Positions 42,054 to 50,282 of a stretch of DNA of 64,000 nucleotides are shown here, one piece after another. The stretch comes from Acidobacteriota bacterium (lineage in GTDB: Bacteria; Acidobacteriota; Vicinamibacteria; Marinacidobacterales; Marinacidobacteraceae). Position numbers and translations under genes: made by a program. The DNA lies in assembly GCA_022826195.1 (NCBI GenBank), contig JAJDVI010000041.1:1-64000 (forward strand). The letters run 5' to 3'. Every line of letters begins with the position of its first letter. Within the stretch, counting starts at the first letter, position 1. The notes under the pieces were generated by a model, which had not been told where the DNA came from, made no database searches, and was given only the letters and a program-made list of their open reading frames with translations.

Positions 42054-43109
42054 ATGGACTCGGCTGTCACCCACCGATTCGCGGCGATCGGGTTCGCCTT
42101 GGCTCTGGCCTCATTCCTGGCCGCCGGGTGCGACGACGAAGCGAGCCCCACGACGCCCGCGCCGGCGCCACCCGCACCGGCGCCGCCGCCACCAACGGAC
42201 GAGACCCCTGAACCGCCGCAGATCCGGGCGGACGAGGTGGTCGACCGCGACACGCTGCGCCGCTTCGTCGAAGAGGCTGTCCGGATCGCTTCCGCCGAGA
42301 TCGCTTCCGCCGACGAGGCCTACGCCTGGTTCGACGCCAACTTCCGGCCGGAGGGCCAATGGCGGCACGGAGAGATCTACCTGTATGTCATCGACCTGAA
42401 CGGCGTCAGTTTCTTCAACGCTGCGTCGCCGGATATCGAGGGAACGGACCTCCTGGACTTCACCGACGTCGAAGGCGTCCGGATCAACGAGGAGCTCATC
42501 GCCGCCGCGACGGCGGGCGGGGGCTTCGTGGAATACCTCTGGCCCAACCCGGCGGTTGAGGGCGACGAAGAGACCGGATCGCCCAAGCTGGGGTATGCGG
42601 CTCTCCTGTCGATCGGAGACCTCGACCTCGTGCTGGGATCCGGGATCTATCCACCGGTCACCGCCGCGGACGTGCGGAACCGGGGGACGCTGAAGTCCTT
42701 CGTGGAGCGGGCGGCGATGGTGCTGGCCGAGAACGCCTTCGACCTGGAAACGGCGTACGCCTTCCTCGACGGGAACTTCCGCGAAGAGGGCGAGTGGCGG
42801 CACGGCCAGGTCTACGTGTTCGCCCAGACGTTGGAACTGGTCAACTTCTTCCACGCCTTCCGGCCCGAGATCGAGAGGCTGGACCGGTCGGAGACCGAGG
42901 ACGTGAACGGCCTGAAGATCAACCAGGAGCTCCGCGCGGCGGCGCTGTCCGGCGACGGGTACGTCGAGTACTGGTACGACAACCCGGCGGTCGAGGGCGA
43001 CGAGGAGACCGGGTCTCCCAAGGTGGCCTACGCCACAGTCGTGACGATCGAATCGGTGCCGCTCATCTTCGGTTCCGGGATCTATCCCGAGCAATCCGGG
43101 GAGGAGTGA
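42054..43109 (+). CDS. Lipoprotein with two tandem Cache-like sensory domains
   Basis: About 351 residues. Signal and lipobox AIGFALALASFLAAGCDD, a Pro/Ala linker, then two copies of a ~135-residue Cache-type domain. Corresponding blocks are EGQWRHGEIYLYVIDLNGVS / EGEWRHGQVYVFAQTLELVN, NPAVEGDEETGSPK in both, and LGSGIYPP / FGSGIYPE. Single Cache domains usually bind small ligands outside the cell for chemoreceptors; here no signalling domain follows, so it may be a soluble ligand-binding lipoprotein. GGAGG precedes the ATG. Confidence 0.85.
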   Translation: MDSAVTHRFAAIGFALALASFLAAGCDDEASPTTPAPAPPAPAPPPPTDETPEPPQIRADEVVDRDTLRRFVEEAVRIASAEIASADEAYAWFDANFRPEGQWRHGEIYLYVIDLNGVSFFNAASPDIEGTDLLDFTDVEGVRINEELIAAATAGGGFVEYLWPNPAVEGDEETGSPKLGYAALLSIGDLDLVLGSGIYPPVTAADVRNRGTLKSFVERAAMVLAENAFDLETAYAFLDGNFREEGEWRHGQVYVFAQTLELVNFFHAFRPEIERLDRSETEDVNGLKINQELRAAALSGDGYVEYWYDNPAVEGDEETGSPKVAYATVVTIESVPLIFGSGIYPEQSGEE

Positions 43110-43174
43110 GCCCGGGGCGGGGCCGCCCGCCATCCGGTCGGCGACCGGTGCGTGGCCGCCGGTAAGATGGCCTC

Positions 43175-43597
43175 GTGGCGCTGAGCACCCAATACCTCGA
43201 ACGCTGCATCGTCACGCTGGAGAGCGCGCTGCAGGGGCTTTCCGAGCATCAGCCGGACGAGATCGCCTACGACATCTACCGGGCGGCCTGCGTGAAGGAG
43301 TTCGAGTTGATCCTCGAGCAGAGCGGGAAACTGCTCCGCAAGAAGATCAGCGCCTGGTCGGCATCCAACCAGGCCGCCGCGAAGCTGACGTTCAAGGACG
43401 TGTTCCGCACGGCTGCCAAGCACGGCCTGATCGAAGCCGATGAGTGTGAACGCTGGCTGGAGTACCGCGAGAGCCGAAACGACACGGCACACGACTACGG
43501 AGAAGCGTTCGCCGAATCGGCGGTCCGGCGACTGCCGCAGTTCGTGCTCGACGCGACGGCCCTGGCGCGGAGGTTGGATGAACGCACCGAAGCATGA
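43175..43597 (+). CDS. HEPN-type (HI0074-like) nucleotidyltransferase partner, probable toxin
   Basis: About 140 residues, all-helical. QYLERCIVTLESALQGLSEH, DIYRAACVKEFELILEQSGK and YRESRNDTAHDYGEAFAESA match the nucleotidyltransferase substrate-binding/HI0074 family. The Rx4H signature (RNDTAH) of HEPN RNases is present. In HEPN-MNT pairs this protein is the toxin and is neutralised by the nucleotidyltransferase. GTG start; its end overlaps the next gene by 20 bases. Confidence 0.85.
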   Translation: MALSTQYLERCIVTLESALQGLSEHQPDEIAYDIYRAACVKEFELILEQSGKLLRKKISAWSASNQAAAKLTFKDVFRTAAKHGLIEADECERWLEYRESRNDTAHDYGEAFAESAVRRLPQFVLDATALARRLDERTEA

Positions 43598-43916
43598 CCG
43601 GCTGAGTCTGCTGCCGCAGCACCGGCGGAGGATCGAGGAGATCCTGCGGGCGCGCGCGCCGGGCGTGGAAGTGTGGGCCTACGGGAGCCGGGTCAACGGG
43701 CGGAGTCACCCGGGCAGCGATCTGGATCTCGTCCTGCGCGGCCCCGGACTGGAGCGGCTGTCACTCGACGTGCTGGGCGCGCTCTCGGAGGCCTTCCACG
43801 ACTCCACGATTCCCTTCTTCGTCGAAGCGCGGGACTGGGCGCGCCTTCCGGAGAGCTTCCACGCCGAGATCGAAAGGGACTACGTGGTGCTGGTGGAGGT
43901 TGACGCCGCGCCGTAG
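43578..43916 (+). CDS. MNT-type minimal nucleotidyltransferase, probable antitoxin
   Basis: About 112 residues. The catalytic signature GSRVNGRSHPGSDLDLVLRG (GSRxxG...SDLDL) is complete, and a third acidic position may be in PFFVEARDW. Such enzymes add AMP to the HEPN partner and silence it. ATG lies inside the toxin gene, so translation is coupled. Both genes have composition like their neighbours and look resident. Confidence 0.87.
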   Translation: MNAPKHDRLSLLPQHRRRIEEILRARAPGVEVWAYGSRVNGRSHPGSDLDLVLRGPGLERLSLDVLGALSEAFHDSTIPFFVEARDWARLPESFHAEIERDYVVLVEVDAAP

Positions 43917-43967
43917 CGCGGATCGGATAGCGTGTCATCTGCGTGGGGGGGCGGTGGGTTTTCCGCC

Positions 43968-44086
43968 CGCCGGTGGCGGGCTGTGCCGGCTGAAGCCGGC
44001 GTTCCAAGCCGGAGGTGTCATCTGCGCGGATGGCGATGTGCCGTGCGCGGCGCGGAGCGCCGCGCGTGCCGGTCTGGAGACCGGCG
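43968..44086. repeat. Cluster of intergenic palindromes
   Basis: Three stems in a row: GCCGGC-TGAA-GCCGGC with GTTCCAAGCC, then GCGCGGCGC-GGA-GCGCCGCGC (44045-44065) and GCCGGTC-TGGA-GACCGGC (44068-44085), followed by GTTCCAGGCC. It fills the 186-bp gap between the convergent nucleotidyltransferase and DUF4340 genes and could end transcription from both sides. Confidence 0.6.
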
Positions 44087-44102
44087 TTCCAGGCCCGTCC
44101 GC

Positions 44103-45518
44103 TCAGCTTGACTCGCGGACGACGTCGTCGCGGGTCTTGCGGATGTTCTCGAAGCTGTCCTGGGAGATGACGTAGTACCAGTCGGCGAAGCGGCGGGTGA
44201 GGGTTTCCTCCAGTTCCCGGCCCTTCTCGACATCGTCCTCCCAACGGTCCCAGGCGCGCGCCAGGTCGCGGTTCTCGCGGTCCGCGTCGGTGAGTTCGTC
44301 GGACGGCTTGTCGAGGTAGTCCCGGTTCGCCGGACGGGGCGGCTCGGGAAAGCGTTCGGGCCGGAACTCCGCGGTCACGAAGAGGTAGCGGTTCTCGGCG
44401 GGGCCGGATGACGCCGCATCGGCGGTGTCCTCGGCCTCGCTGCCGGCGCTCACGTCCTCGTCGCGGCCGTAGACCACCTCGCCGAAGCGGAGGGTGTAGC
44501 GGATGCCTTCGTCGGTCTCGAGCCGGACCTCTCCCTCGTTGGACAGCAGGCTGCCGCCCTGGGTGAGGTAGTAGCCGCGGCTCTGCAGCGAGAGGATGTC
44601 GGCGTTCGAGACGCCCGCCGCGTCGCCGGTCAGGGTCGCCGCGATGCCCTCGGGCTTGGGCCGCACTCCCACGATCTCGAGTTCGTCGGCCGCCCGGAGG
44701 ATCTCGTTCACCTCAAAGGAGTCCACCTCCTCGCTCGAACCGAGGCCCTCCGCCGTCCAGTCGCTGTCCACCTTGCTGAGCGCGAGGCGTCCCCGCCGGT
44801 CCACTTGGAGGGTGCGTTCGTTGATGGTGTAGTCCTCGAGGACGGCCTCGTCCACGCGGTCCCGGTCCATCAGCAGCAGGTCGCGCTCGATCCAGTCTCC
44901 GAACTGCGCCGAGATGTCCACCCCGAGCTGCGAGACATAGACGCGCTTCTGGCCCGGGACCCGGACGAAGTAAGAACCCTCGCGGTCCGGCACCTGGCGA
45001 CCGATGACGAGGTCCGCCAGCACCCGGTCGCCCGAGGCCTTCACCGTCACCCGGCGTCCCCGCCCGATGAGCGAGACCGCCCCCTCGTCCAAGGGGTCCA
45101 CCACCCCGAGCGTGGGATGGTCGGCGACGTTCTCCGAGCGGAAGTCGTCCTTTTCGAGGAGCATGATGCCGGCGGCGGTCTGCGCCAGCCGGTCCTGGCC
45201 GTCGGCGGGATAGTCGTGGTGGCTGGGGATGGTCCAGATCCCGTTCTCGTTCTGCACCCGGAACGGGATAGCTTCCGCGGTGGCCTCGTCGAACTCGATG
45301 ATCTCGAGCGACATCGCCTCTTCGGGATCCTCGAAACCCGGGAAGAAGCGCTCCCCGAGGTCCACGAAGTCGCTCGGCTCGGGGTTGCGCGGGGCGCTGA
45401 CCGCGGCCAGCACCGTCAGCAGCAGGGCCGCGCCGGCGATGGTCTGGGTGCGGCGGAGTTCCGGCCCGCCGGTTTTCGAGGCTTCCGGCGTTGCGGCCGT
45501 GTTCGTCGTTTCGCTCAT
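44103..45518 (-). CDS. DUF4340-domain membrane-anchored protein of the Gld-type ABC cluster
   Basis: About 471 residues. One N-terminal TM helix (TIAGAALLLTVLAAVSA), then a large soluble beta-rich part typical of DUF4340 (WTIPSHHDYPADGQDRLAQT, VLADLVIGRQVPDREGSYFV, WIERDLLLMDRDRVDEAVLE) and a charged C-terminal tail. ATG at 45518 follows GGAG. It is the last gene of a three-gene unit with the ABC ATPase and the GldG-like fusion, and probably works with them in the cell envelope; the family function is unknown. Confidence 0.85.
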   Translation of the reverse strand: MSETTNTAATPEASKTGGPELRRTQTIAGAALLLTVLAAVSAPRNPEPSDFVDLGERFFPGFEDPEEAMSLEIIEFDEATAEAIPFRVQNENGIWTIPSHHDYPADGQDRLAQTAAGIMLLEKDDFRSENVADHPTLGVVDPLDEGAVSLIGRGRRVTVKASGDRVLADLVIGRQVPDREGSYFVRVPGQKRVYVSQLGVDISAQFGDWIERDLLLMDRDRVDEAVLEDYTINERTLQVDRRGRLALSKVDSDWTAEGLGSSEEVDSFEVNEILRAADELEIVGVRPKPEGIAATLTGDAAGVSNADILSLQSRGYYLTQGGSLLSNEGEVRLETDEGIRYTLRFGEVVYGRDEDVSAGSEAEDTADAASSGPAENRYLFVTAEFRPERFPEPPRPANRDYLDKPSDELTDADRENRDLARAWDRWEDDVEKGRELEETLTRRFADWYYVISQDSFENIRKTRDDVVRESS

Positions 45519-45538
45519 CGCTCCTCTCTCCTCACCGG

Positions 45539-48256
45539 TCACTGCTGGCGGAGACGCCGCGCGGCCGCAGCGCCCTCCACTTCGGCCCGCCGCCGGCGCA
45601 CGAACGTCCAGACGCCGAGCAGGAACACCGGAATCGGCGGCAGCAGCACCGCCGCGGTGCGGATGCCGCTCTGGATGCGGCGGATCTGCGCCTCCATGCG
45701 TTCCTCGCTGGCGCGGACCTGCGCGTCCTTCTCGGCGTTGATGTTCGCCTCCAGCACGCTGAACCGGCGGTTCTCCACCTCCTGGAGGTTGCGCGCCATG
45801 ATCTGCTTCGCCTGCGCGTCGAGGTCATCGCGCTCCTCGACGGCCGCGACCCGCCGGTCGAGCCGTTCCTGCGCCTGGCGGAGCGCCTCCTGGGCGCTCG
45901 ACTCCGCTTCGTCCTCTTCGAGGCTCCGCTGCTCGGTGAACTCGCGAACCCGGGATTCCACCGCCTCGAGGGTCCGGTGGCGCACCCGGCGGTTCCGGAG
46001 CGACACGAAGGACTCGTCCCCGACGAGGACGTCCATGGCGTTCAGGAAGAACGACACGTTGTCGAAGTTGAGGTTGGGAGGCCCGATCCGGCGCAGCTCG
46101 AAGAACTGCTCCGAAATGAAGTCGAGGTCGGCGATCGCGATGACGCGCGTGCTGTCCGCCTCGACCATCGCGGACGGGTCCGCGTCATCCCCCGTGGCGT
46201 CGTCCGACTGGGGGCGGAAGGTGCGCGCCTCCGCGGCGACCACGTAGGTCATGGGGTCGGGCCGGTGCGGCAGGTTGGGGTTCAACTGCGAGCCCAGGAA
46301 GTTGCGCTGCACCATCTGGAAATAGGGAAGAACGCCGGACACGTCGCCGGTGGTGAGGAGCGGCTGGAACTCGGCCACCGCTCCCGGAAGGGGTTCGAAG
46401 TACCCGGGATAGATGAGCACCACCTGCTGGAGGCCGGCACTCGCCGCCGAAGCGTCCGCGAAGACCTCCGGGTTGCCGTTCCCCTCACCGAGGAACACGA
46501 CCTCCGGTGGCAGATGGCCGAGGTCGGGATGCGGGTTGTAGGCGTCCCAGACGATCCCGCCCGGATCCCACGAGATCCCGAGGTTCGCCAGGAACGACTG
46601 GATGTTCCCCTTCGGGGTCGGCGGCGGCTGGCCCTGCCGCATGAAGGGGTTCTGCGAAGCGCCCGGCGGCTCGGAAGGAGCGAGGCCGATGTTCACCACG
46701 GGCAGCGGATCCACGAGCAGGACCGCCGGGACGCCGGTGCGGATGAAGTCGGTGACGTTGTTCATCTCGTCGTCCGCGAGCGTCGACGGCAGCACCACCA
46801 GCAGCCCGTCCACCTCCTCGGTGATCATCGCGTTCGGCTGGATCTGCACCACCTCGTACTGCTTGCGGAGTTCGTCCACCACCGACCATTCCGGCGAGCT
46901 CCGCATGGTCTGGAAGTCGAGGCCGCCGAAGATCCGGAGCTCCTTGGAGATCACCCCGATCCGCTTCTTCTCGGTGTTGGCCACCACCCGGATGCTGCGG
47001 GCGAGCTCGTACTCCACCGGCAGGCCGCGGTCGAAGAACGGGATCACCTGCTCCTCGGCGGCGCAGGTGAACGCGACCCCCATGAACACGTCGCTGACCC
47101 CGGTCCTCGCCGAGGTCACGCTGGGGATCTGCCGCGGCATGATCCCGAACTTCTCGCGGGCCTCGCGGGCGGAATCGGTGAACGGCTCCGTGTCCTCGAC
47201 GAGCACCTGGACCCGGCCGCCGCTCACCGACTCCATCTCGCGGAGCACGCTCATGAGGGTCGCGCGGGTCTGGACGAGCGGCTCGGGCACCTCGGGGCTC
47301 AGGTACGCCTGCACGAAGACCGGCCGGTCGTCGGGCAGCGCCCGCAAGAGTTCGCGCGTCTCCGCGGAGAGCGAATGGAGCCGCTCGGCGGTGGTGTCGA
47401 GGCGGAAGCCGAGCCGGGAGATGAGCACGATGGCGCTCAGTAGCGCCAGCGCGACGGAGACCGCCCGCACCGCGTGGTGGGTGGACATGCGGTAGCCGTC
47501 GGCGGCGGCGGGCCAGTGACGCTTCCCGATGAGCAGGACGTTCAGGTAGAGGAAGAAGCCGGCGACCGCCGCGAAATAGAGCACCGAGGTGAACGGGATC
47601 ACGCCGCGGCCGAACTCGTCGAAGTGGTGGATCGCCGAGACGGGCTCCACCGCGCGGGCCAGCCACGGGCTGAAGCTGCCGACGAAGAGGTCGGGCAGCA
47701 CCAGCACCCCCGCCGCTACCGCGCCCAGGATGAACGCCACCGTGGGGATGGAGGTGAGGAGCGACGCCGCCATTCCGGCCGCCGCGAGCGCCGCGCCGAG
47801 CAGCGCGTAGCCGACGTAGTTGGCGAACAGCAGGCCCCAGTCGGGGCTCCCGAGGAACATCAGGACGAGGGCGTGGCTGAGCGAGAGCACCAGCGCCGCC
47901 CCGTAGATGCCGAGCACCGCCGTGTACTTGCCGAGGACGATTTCCAGATCGGTCGCCGGGAGGGTGAGCAGCAGTTCGTCGGTCCCGAGCTTCCTCTCCT
48001 CGGCCCACACCGACATGGTGAGCGCCGGGATGAAGAAAATCAGGATGTACGGGAAGAGCCCGTTCAACTGGTCGAGGGTCGCCAGGTTGTTCAGGAAGAA
48101 ACGGTCCTGCCAGAACGCCGCGGCGGCGCTCAGCAGGATGAACAGCGTCAGGAAGACGTAGCCCGACGGGTTGGAAAAGTACATGCGGAGGTCCCTCCGC
48201 ATGAGGGCCGCCACCACCGGGCGGCGGACGTTCGGGATTTCCACGAGGCCGGGCAT
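45539..48256 (-). CDS. ABC-2 permease fused to GldG-like auxiliary domain
   Basis: About 905 residues. The first ~245 carry six TM helices of an ABC-2 permease (LRMYFSNPSGYVFLTLFILL; GLLFANYVGYALLGAALAAA). After another TM comes a GldG/IFT52-like periplasmic domain (RLHSLSAETRELLRALPDDR, RPVFVQAYLSPEVPEPL), then a predicted coiled coil (EALRQAQERLDRRVAAVEER) and a final TM with basic tail. In gliding Bacteroidota GldF and GldG are separate; here they are joined. ATG overlaps the ATPase stop (TGATG). Confidence 0.87.
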   Translation of the reverse strand: MPGLVEIPNVRRPVVAALMRRDLRMYFSNPSGYVFLTLFILLSAAAAFWQDRFFLNNLATLDQLNGLFPYILIFFIPALTMSVWAEERKLGTDELLLTLPATDLEIVLGKYTAVLGIYGAALVLSLSHALVLMFLGSPDWGLLFANYVGYALLGAALAAAGMAASLLTSIPTVAFILGAVAAGVLVLPDLFVGSFSPWLARAVEPVSAIHHFDEFGRGVIPFTSVLYFAAVAGFFLYLNVLLIGKRHWPAAADGYRMSTHHAVRAVSVALALLSAIVLISRLGFRLDTTAERLHSLSAETRELLRALPDDRPVFVQAYLSPEVPEPLVQTRATLMSVLREMESVSGGRVQVLVEDTEPFTDSAREAREKFGIMPRQIPSVTSARTGVSDVFMGVAFTCAAEEQVIPFFDRGLPVEYELARSIRVVANTEKKRIGVISKELRIFGGLDFQTMRSSPEWSVVDELRKQYEVVQIQPNAMITEEVDGLLVVLPSTLADDEMNNVTDFIRTGVPAVLLVDPLPVVNIGLAPSEPPGASQNPFMRQGQPPPTPKGNIQSFLANLGISWDPGGIVWDAYNPHPDLGHLPPEVVFLGEGNGNPEVFADASAASAGLQQVVLIYPGYFEPLPGAVAEFQPLLTTGDVSGVLPYFQMVQRNFLGSQLNPNLPHRPDPMTYVVAAEARTFRPQSDDATGDDADPSAMVEADSTRVIAIADLDFISEQFFELRRIGPPNLNFDNVSFFLNAMDVLVGDESFVSLRNRRVRHRTLEAVESRVREFTEQRSLEEDEAESSAQEALRQAQERLDRRVAAVEERDDLDAQAKQIMARNLQEVENRRFSVLEANINAEKDAQVRASEERMEAQIRRIQSGIRTAAVLLPPIPVFLLGVWTFVRRRRAEVEGAAAARRLRQQ

Positions 48257-49047
48257 CACGCGACCCCTTCCGAGTCGGGCGCCGCCGGCTTCGGCGCCGC
48301 GCCGTTCTCCGCCGCTCCGTCGCTCGCGGCCGATCCCGTGAGCTCGTAGAAGCTGTCCTCCATCGAGCCGTCCCGCTGGAGGTCCGCCGGAACCCCGTCG
48401 AACACCAGCCGGCCCCCGTTCACCACGAGCACCCGGTCCGCCACCGCTTCCACCTCGCGGAGGATGTGCGTGGAGATGAGGACGGTCTTGCCGGCGCCCA
48501 GCCGGCGGATGTTCTGCCGGAAGTCCCGGATCTGGTTGGGATCGAGGCCCGCCGTCGGCTCGTCCATGATGAGCACCTCGGGGTCATGGAGCAGCGCCTG
48601 CGCCACCCCGACCCGCTGGCGGAACCCCCGGGAGAGCTTTCCGATGGGCTTCTCCATCACCTCGTCGAGGGCGCAGAGCGCGGCCACTTCCCTGATGCGG
48701 GAGGTCAGCCGGCCCGGCGGGATCTCGCGGGCCTCCCCGAAGAAGCGGAGCAGTTCCGCCGGGGTCATGTCCGGATACAGCGGGCCGTTCTCGGGCAGGT
48801 AGCCGAGGCGGCGGGTCGCGTCGAGACGCTGCGTGTGGACGTCCAGTCCGGCAATCGCGGCAGTGCCCTCACTGGGGGCGAGATAGCCGGTCAGCATCTT
48901 CATCGTGGTGGTCTTCCCGGCGCCGTTCGGCCCCAGGAAGGCGACAATCTGCCCCCGGGGAATCGCGAAGCGCACGCTCTCGACGGCCACGAAGGGCCCA
49001 TAGAACTTGCTGAGATCGCGCGCCTCGATCATGATCGGTTCGGTCAT
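48256..49047 (-). CDS. ABC transporter ATP-binding protein (GldA-like)
   Basis: About 263 residues. Walker A GPNGAGKTTT, signature LSRGFRQR (in place of LSGGQ), Walker B VLIMDEP and the H-loop in LISTHIL are visible; the C-terminus has a variable Ala/Pro tail. It powers the fused permease encoded next. ATG at 49047 is preceded by GAGGTACCTC, a 10-bp palindrome that includes the only Shine-Dalgarno-like bases. It is the first gene of the unit. Confidence 0.9.
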   Translation of the reverse strand: MTEPIMIEARDLSKFYGPFVAVESVRFAIPRGQIVAFLGPNGAGKTTTMKMLTGYLAPSEGTAAIAGLDVHTQRLDATRRLGYLPENGPLYPDMTPAELLRFFGEAREIPPGRLTSRIREVAALCALDEVMEKPIGKLSRGFRQRVGVAQALLHDPEVLIMDEPTAGLDPNQIRDFRQNIRRLGAGKTVLISTHILREVEAVADRVLVVNGGRLVFDGVPADLQRDGSMEDSFYELTGSAASDGAAENGAAPKPAAPDSEGVA

Positions 49048-49194
49048 ATCGAGGTACCTCTGCTCTTGCAGGGGGAAAAGGCGCGGAATTCTAGCCACCG
49101 GCCGAACCCCCGCGCCGAGCGATTCCGAAGAACGCGGAAATGCCGATCCGGTTCCCGGACTCCGGGGCCGCCCGCCGGAGCTTCCGCCCGGGCC

Positions 49195-50223
49195 TCAGGC
49201 GCCGGCCGCCGCTTCCTCGGCGATCAACGCTTCGAGTTGCCGGCGGAAGCGCAGCGGCCCTCCATCGATCGGCAGATTGATATGGGGTGAGGTCGCGGTG
49301 TCCATGCCGATCTGCACTTCGTTGAGGACGGCGCGATCCTCCTCGAAGGCCTCGCGCACGTCCTCGCTCATCATCTCGCTCAGTTCTTCGTCCTCGGGCC
49401 GGATGTTGCGAAGCTGGAACCAGTAGTAGCGGGTCTCCTTCTCCGTGACCGGGGTCATGAAGTTGTAGCTGTCCATGATGAAGGTGCTGTCGGCCAGCGG
49501 CCCCTCGGGCCCGCCAGTGCCCGCGGGGGTGAAGACCGCCCGGATGAACGCGAGGGACGGGTAGCGGACCTCGTAGTGCTGCAGGCGGTCGCAGTTGCCC
49601 TCGAACGAAACGATCTTCCTGTAGAAGGGGGCCGGCTCCACATCCAGCATCCAGCGGCGCACGATGATGCCGTCCTTCGTTCCGGTGACCTGCAGGGGAG
49701 CGTCCTTCGCAGCATCCTGGGCGAAGGACGTCGCATGCACCCAGGCGACGTGGGTCGGGTCGAGCAGGTTGTCGCACACGAACAGGTAGTTGCACTCGAG
49801 CTCCAGCGCCGGACCCCGGTTGATGCCCCAGTCCGGATCGTCGAAGTTGGGAATGGCGATGATCTTCCCGGGATCGGCCAGTGCGGCATCCCCCATCCAG
49901 ATCCAGACCAGGCCGTACTTCTCGTGCACCGGGTACGGACGCACGCTCGCGCCCGGCGGAATGGTCCCGCCGCCCGGCGCCCAGACGCAGTGCCCCGAAG
50001 AGTCGAAGGTCAACCCGTGATAGCCGCATTCCAGGTTGCCGTCCCGGATCCGGCCCTTCGAGAGCGGCAGCTTGCGATGCGGACAGGCATCCTCGAGCGC
50101 GACGACCCTCTCCCCGTCGGGACGGAACACGCAGACCCTCTCGCCCAGGACGCGGATCTGCCGCGGCTTCCGGCCGACCTCGCTGCTCCAGGCGGCGACG
50201 TACCAAGCATTCCTGAGAAACAT
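49195..50223 (-). CDS. Rieske non-haem iron oxygenase (vanillate demethylase/ring-hydroxylating type)
   Basis: About 342 residues. The Rieske 2Fe-2S ligands are C47, H49, C66 and H69 (CPHRKLPL, then CGYHGL). The mononuclear iron site is in NLLDPTHVAWVHATSF. Similar alpha subunits demethylate or hydroxylate aromatic compounds with electrons from a reductase; no reductase gene is nearby. ATG at 50223 (MFLRNAWYVAAWSSEVG) has GGGAG upstream and matches the conserved family start. Confidence 0.9.
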   Translation of the reverse strand: MFLRNAWYVAAWSSEVGRKPRQIRVLGERVCVFRPDGERVVALEDACPHRKLPLSKGRIRDGNLECGYHGLTFDSSGHCVWAPGGGTIPPGASVRPYPVHEKYGLVWIWMGDAALADPGKIIAIPNFDDPDWGINRGPALELECNYLFVCDNLLDPTHVAWVHATSFAQDAAKDAPLQVTGTKDGIIVRRWMLDVEPAPFYRKIVSFEGNCDRLQHYEVRYPSLAFIRAVFTPAGTGGPEGPLADSTFIMDSYNFMTPVTEKETRYYWFQLRNIRPEDEELSEMMSEDVREAFEEDRAVLNEVQIGMDTATSPHINLPIDGGPLRFRRQLEALIAEEAAAGA

Positions 50224-50282
50224 CCGAACTCCCTCGCTCCGCCGAATTCTGGAACATTTGGCCTCCGCTGGGCCGCCATACA

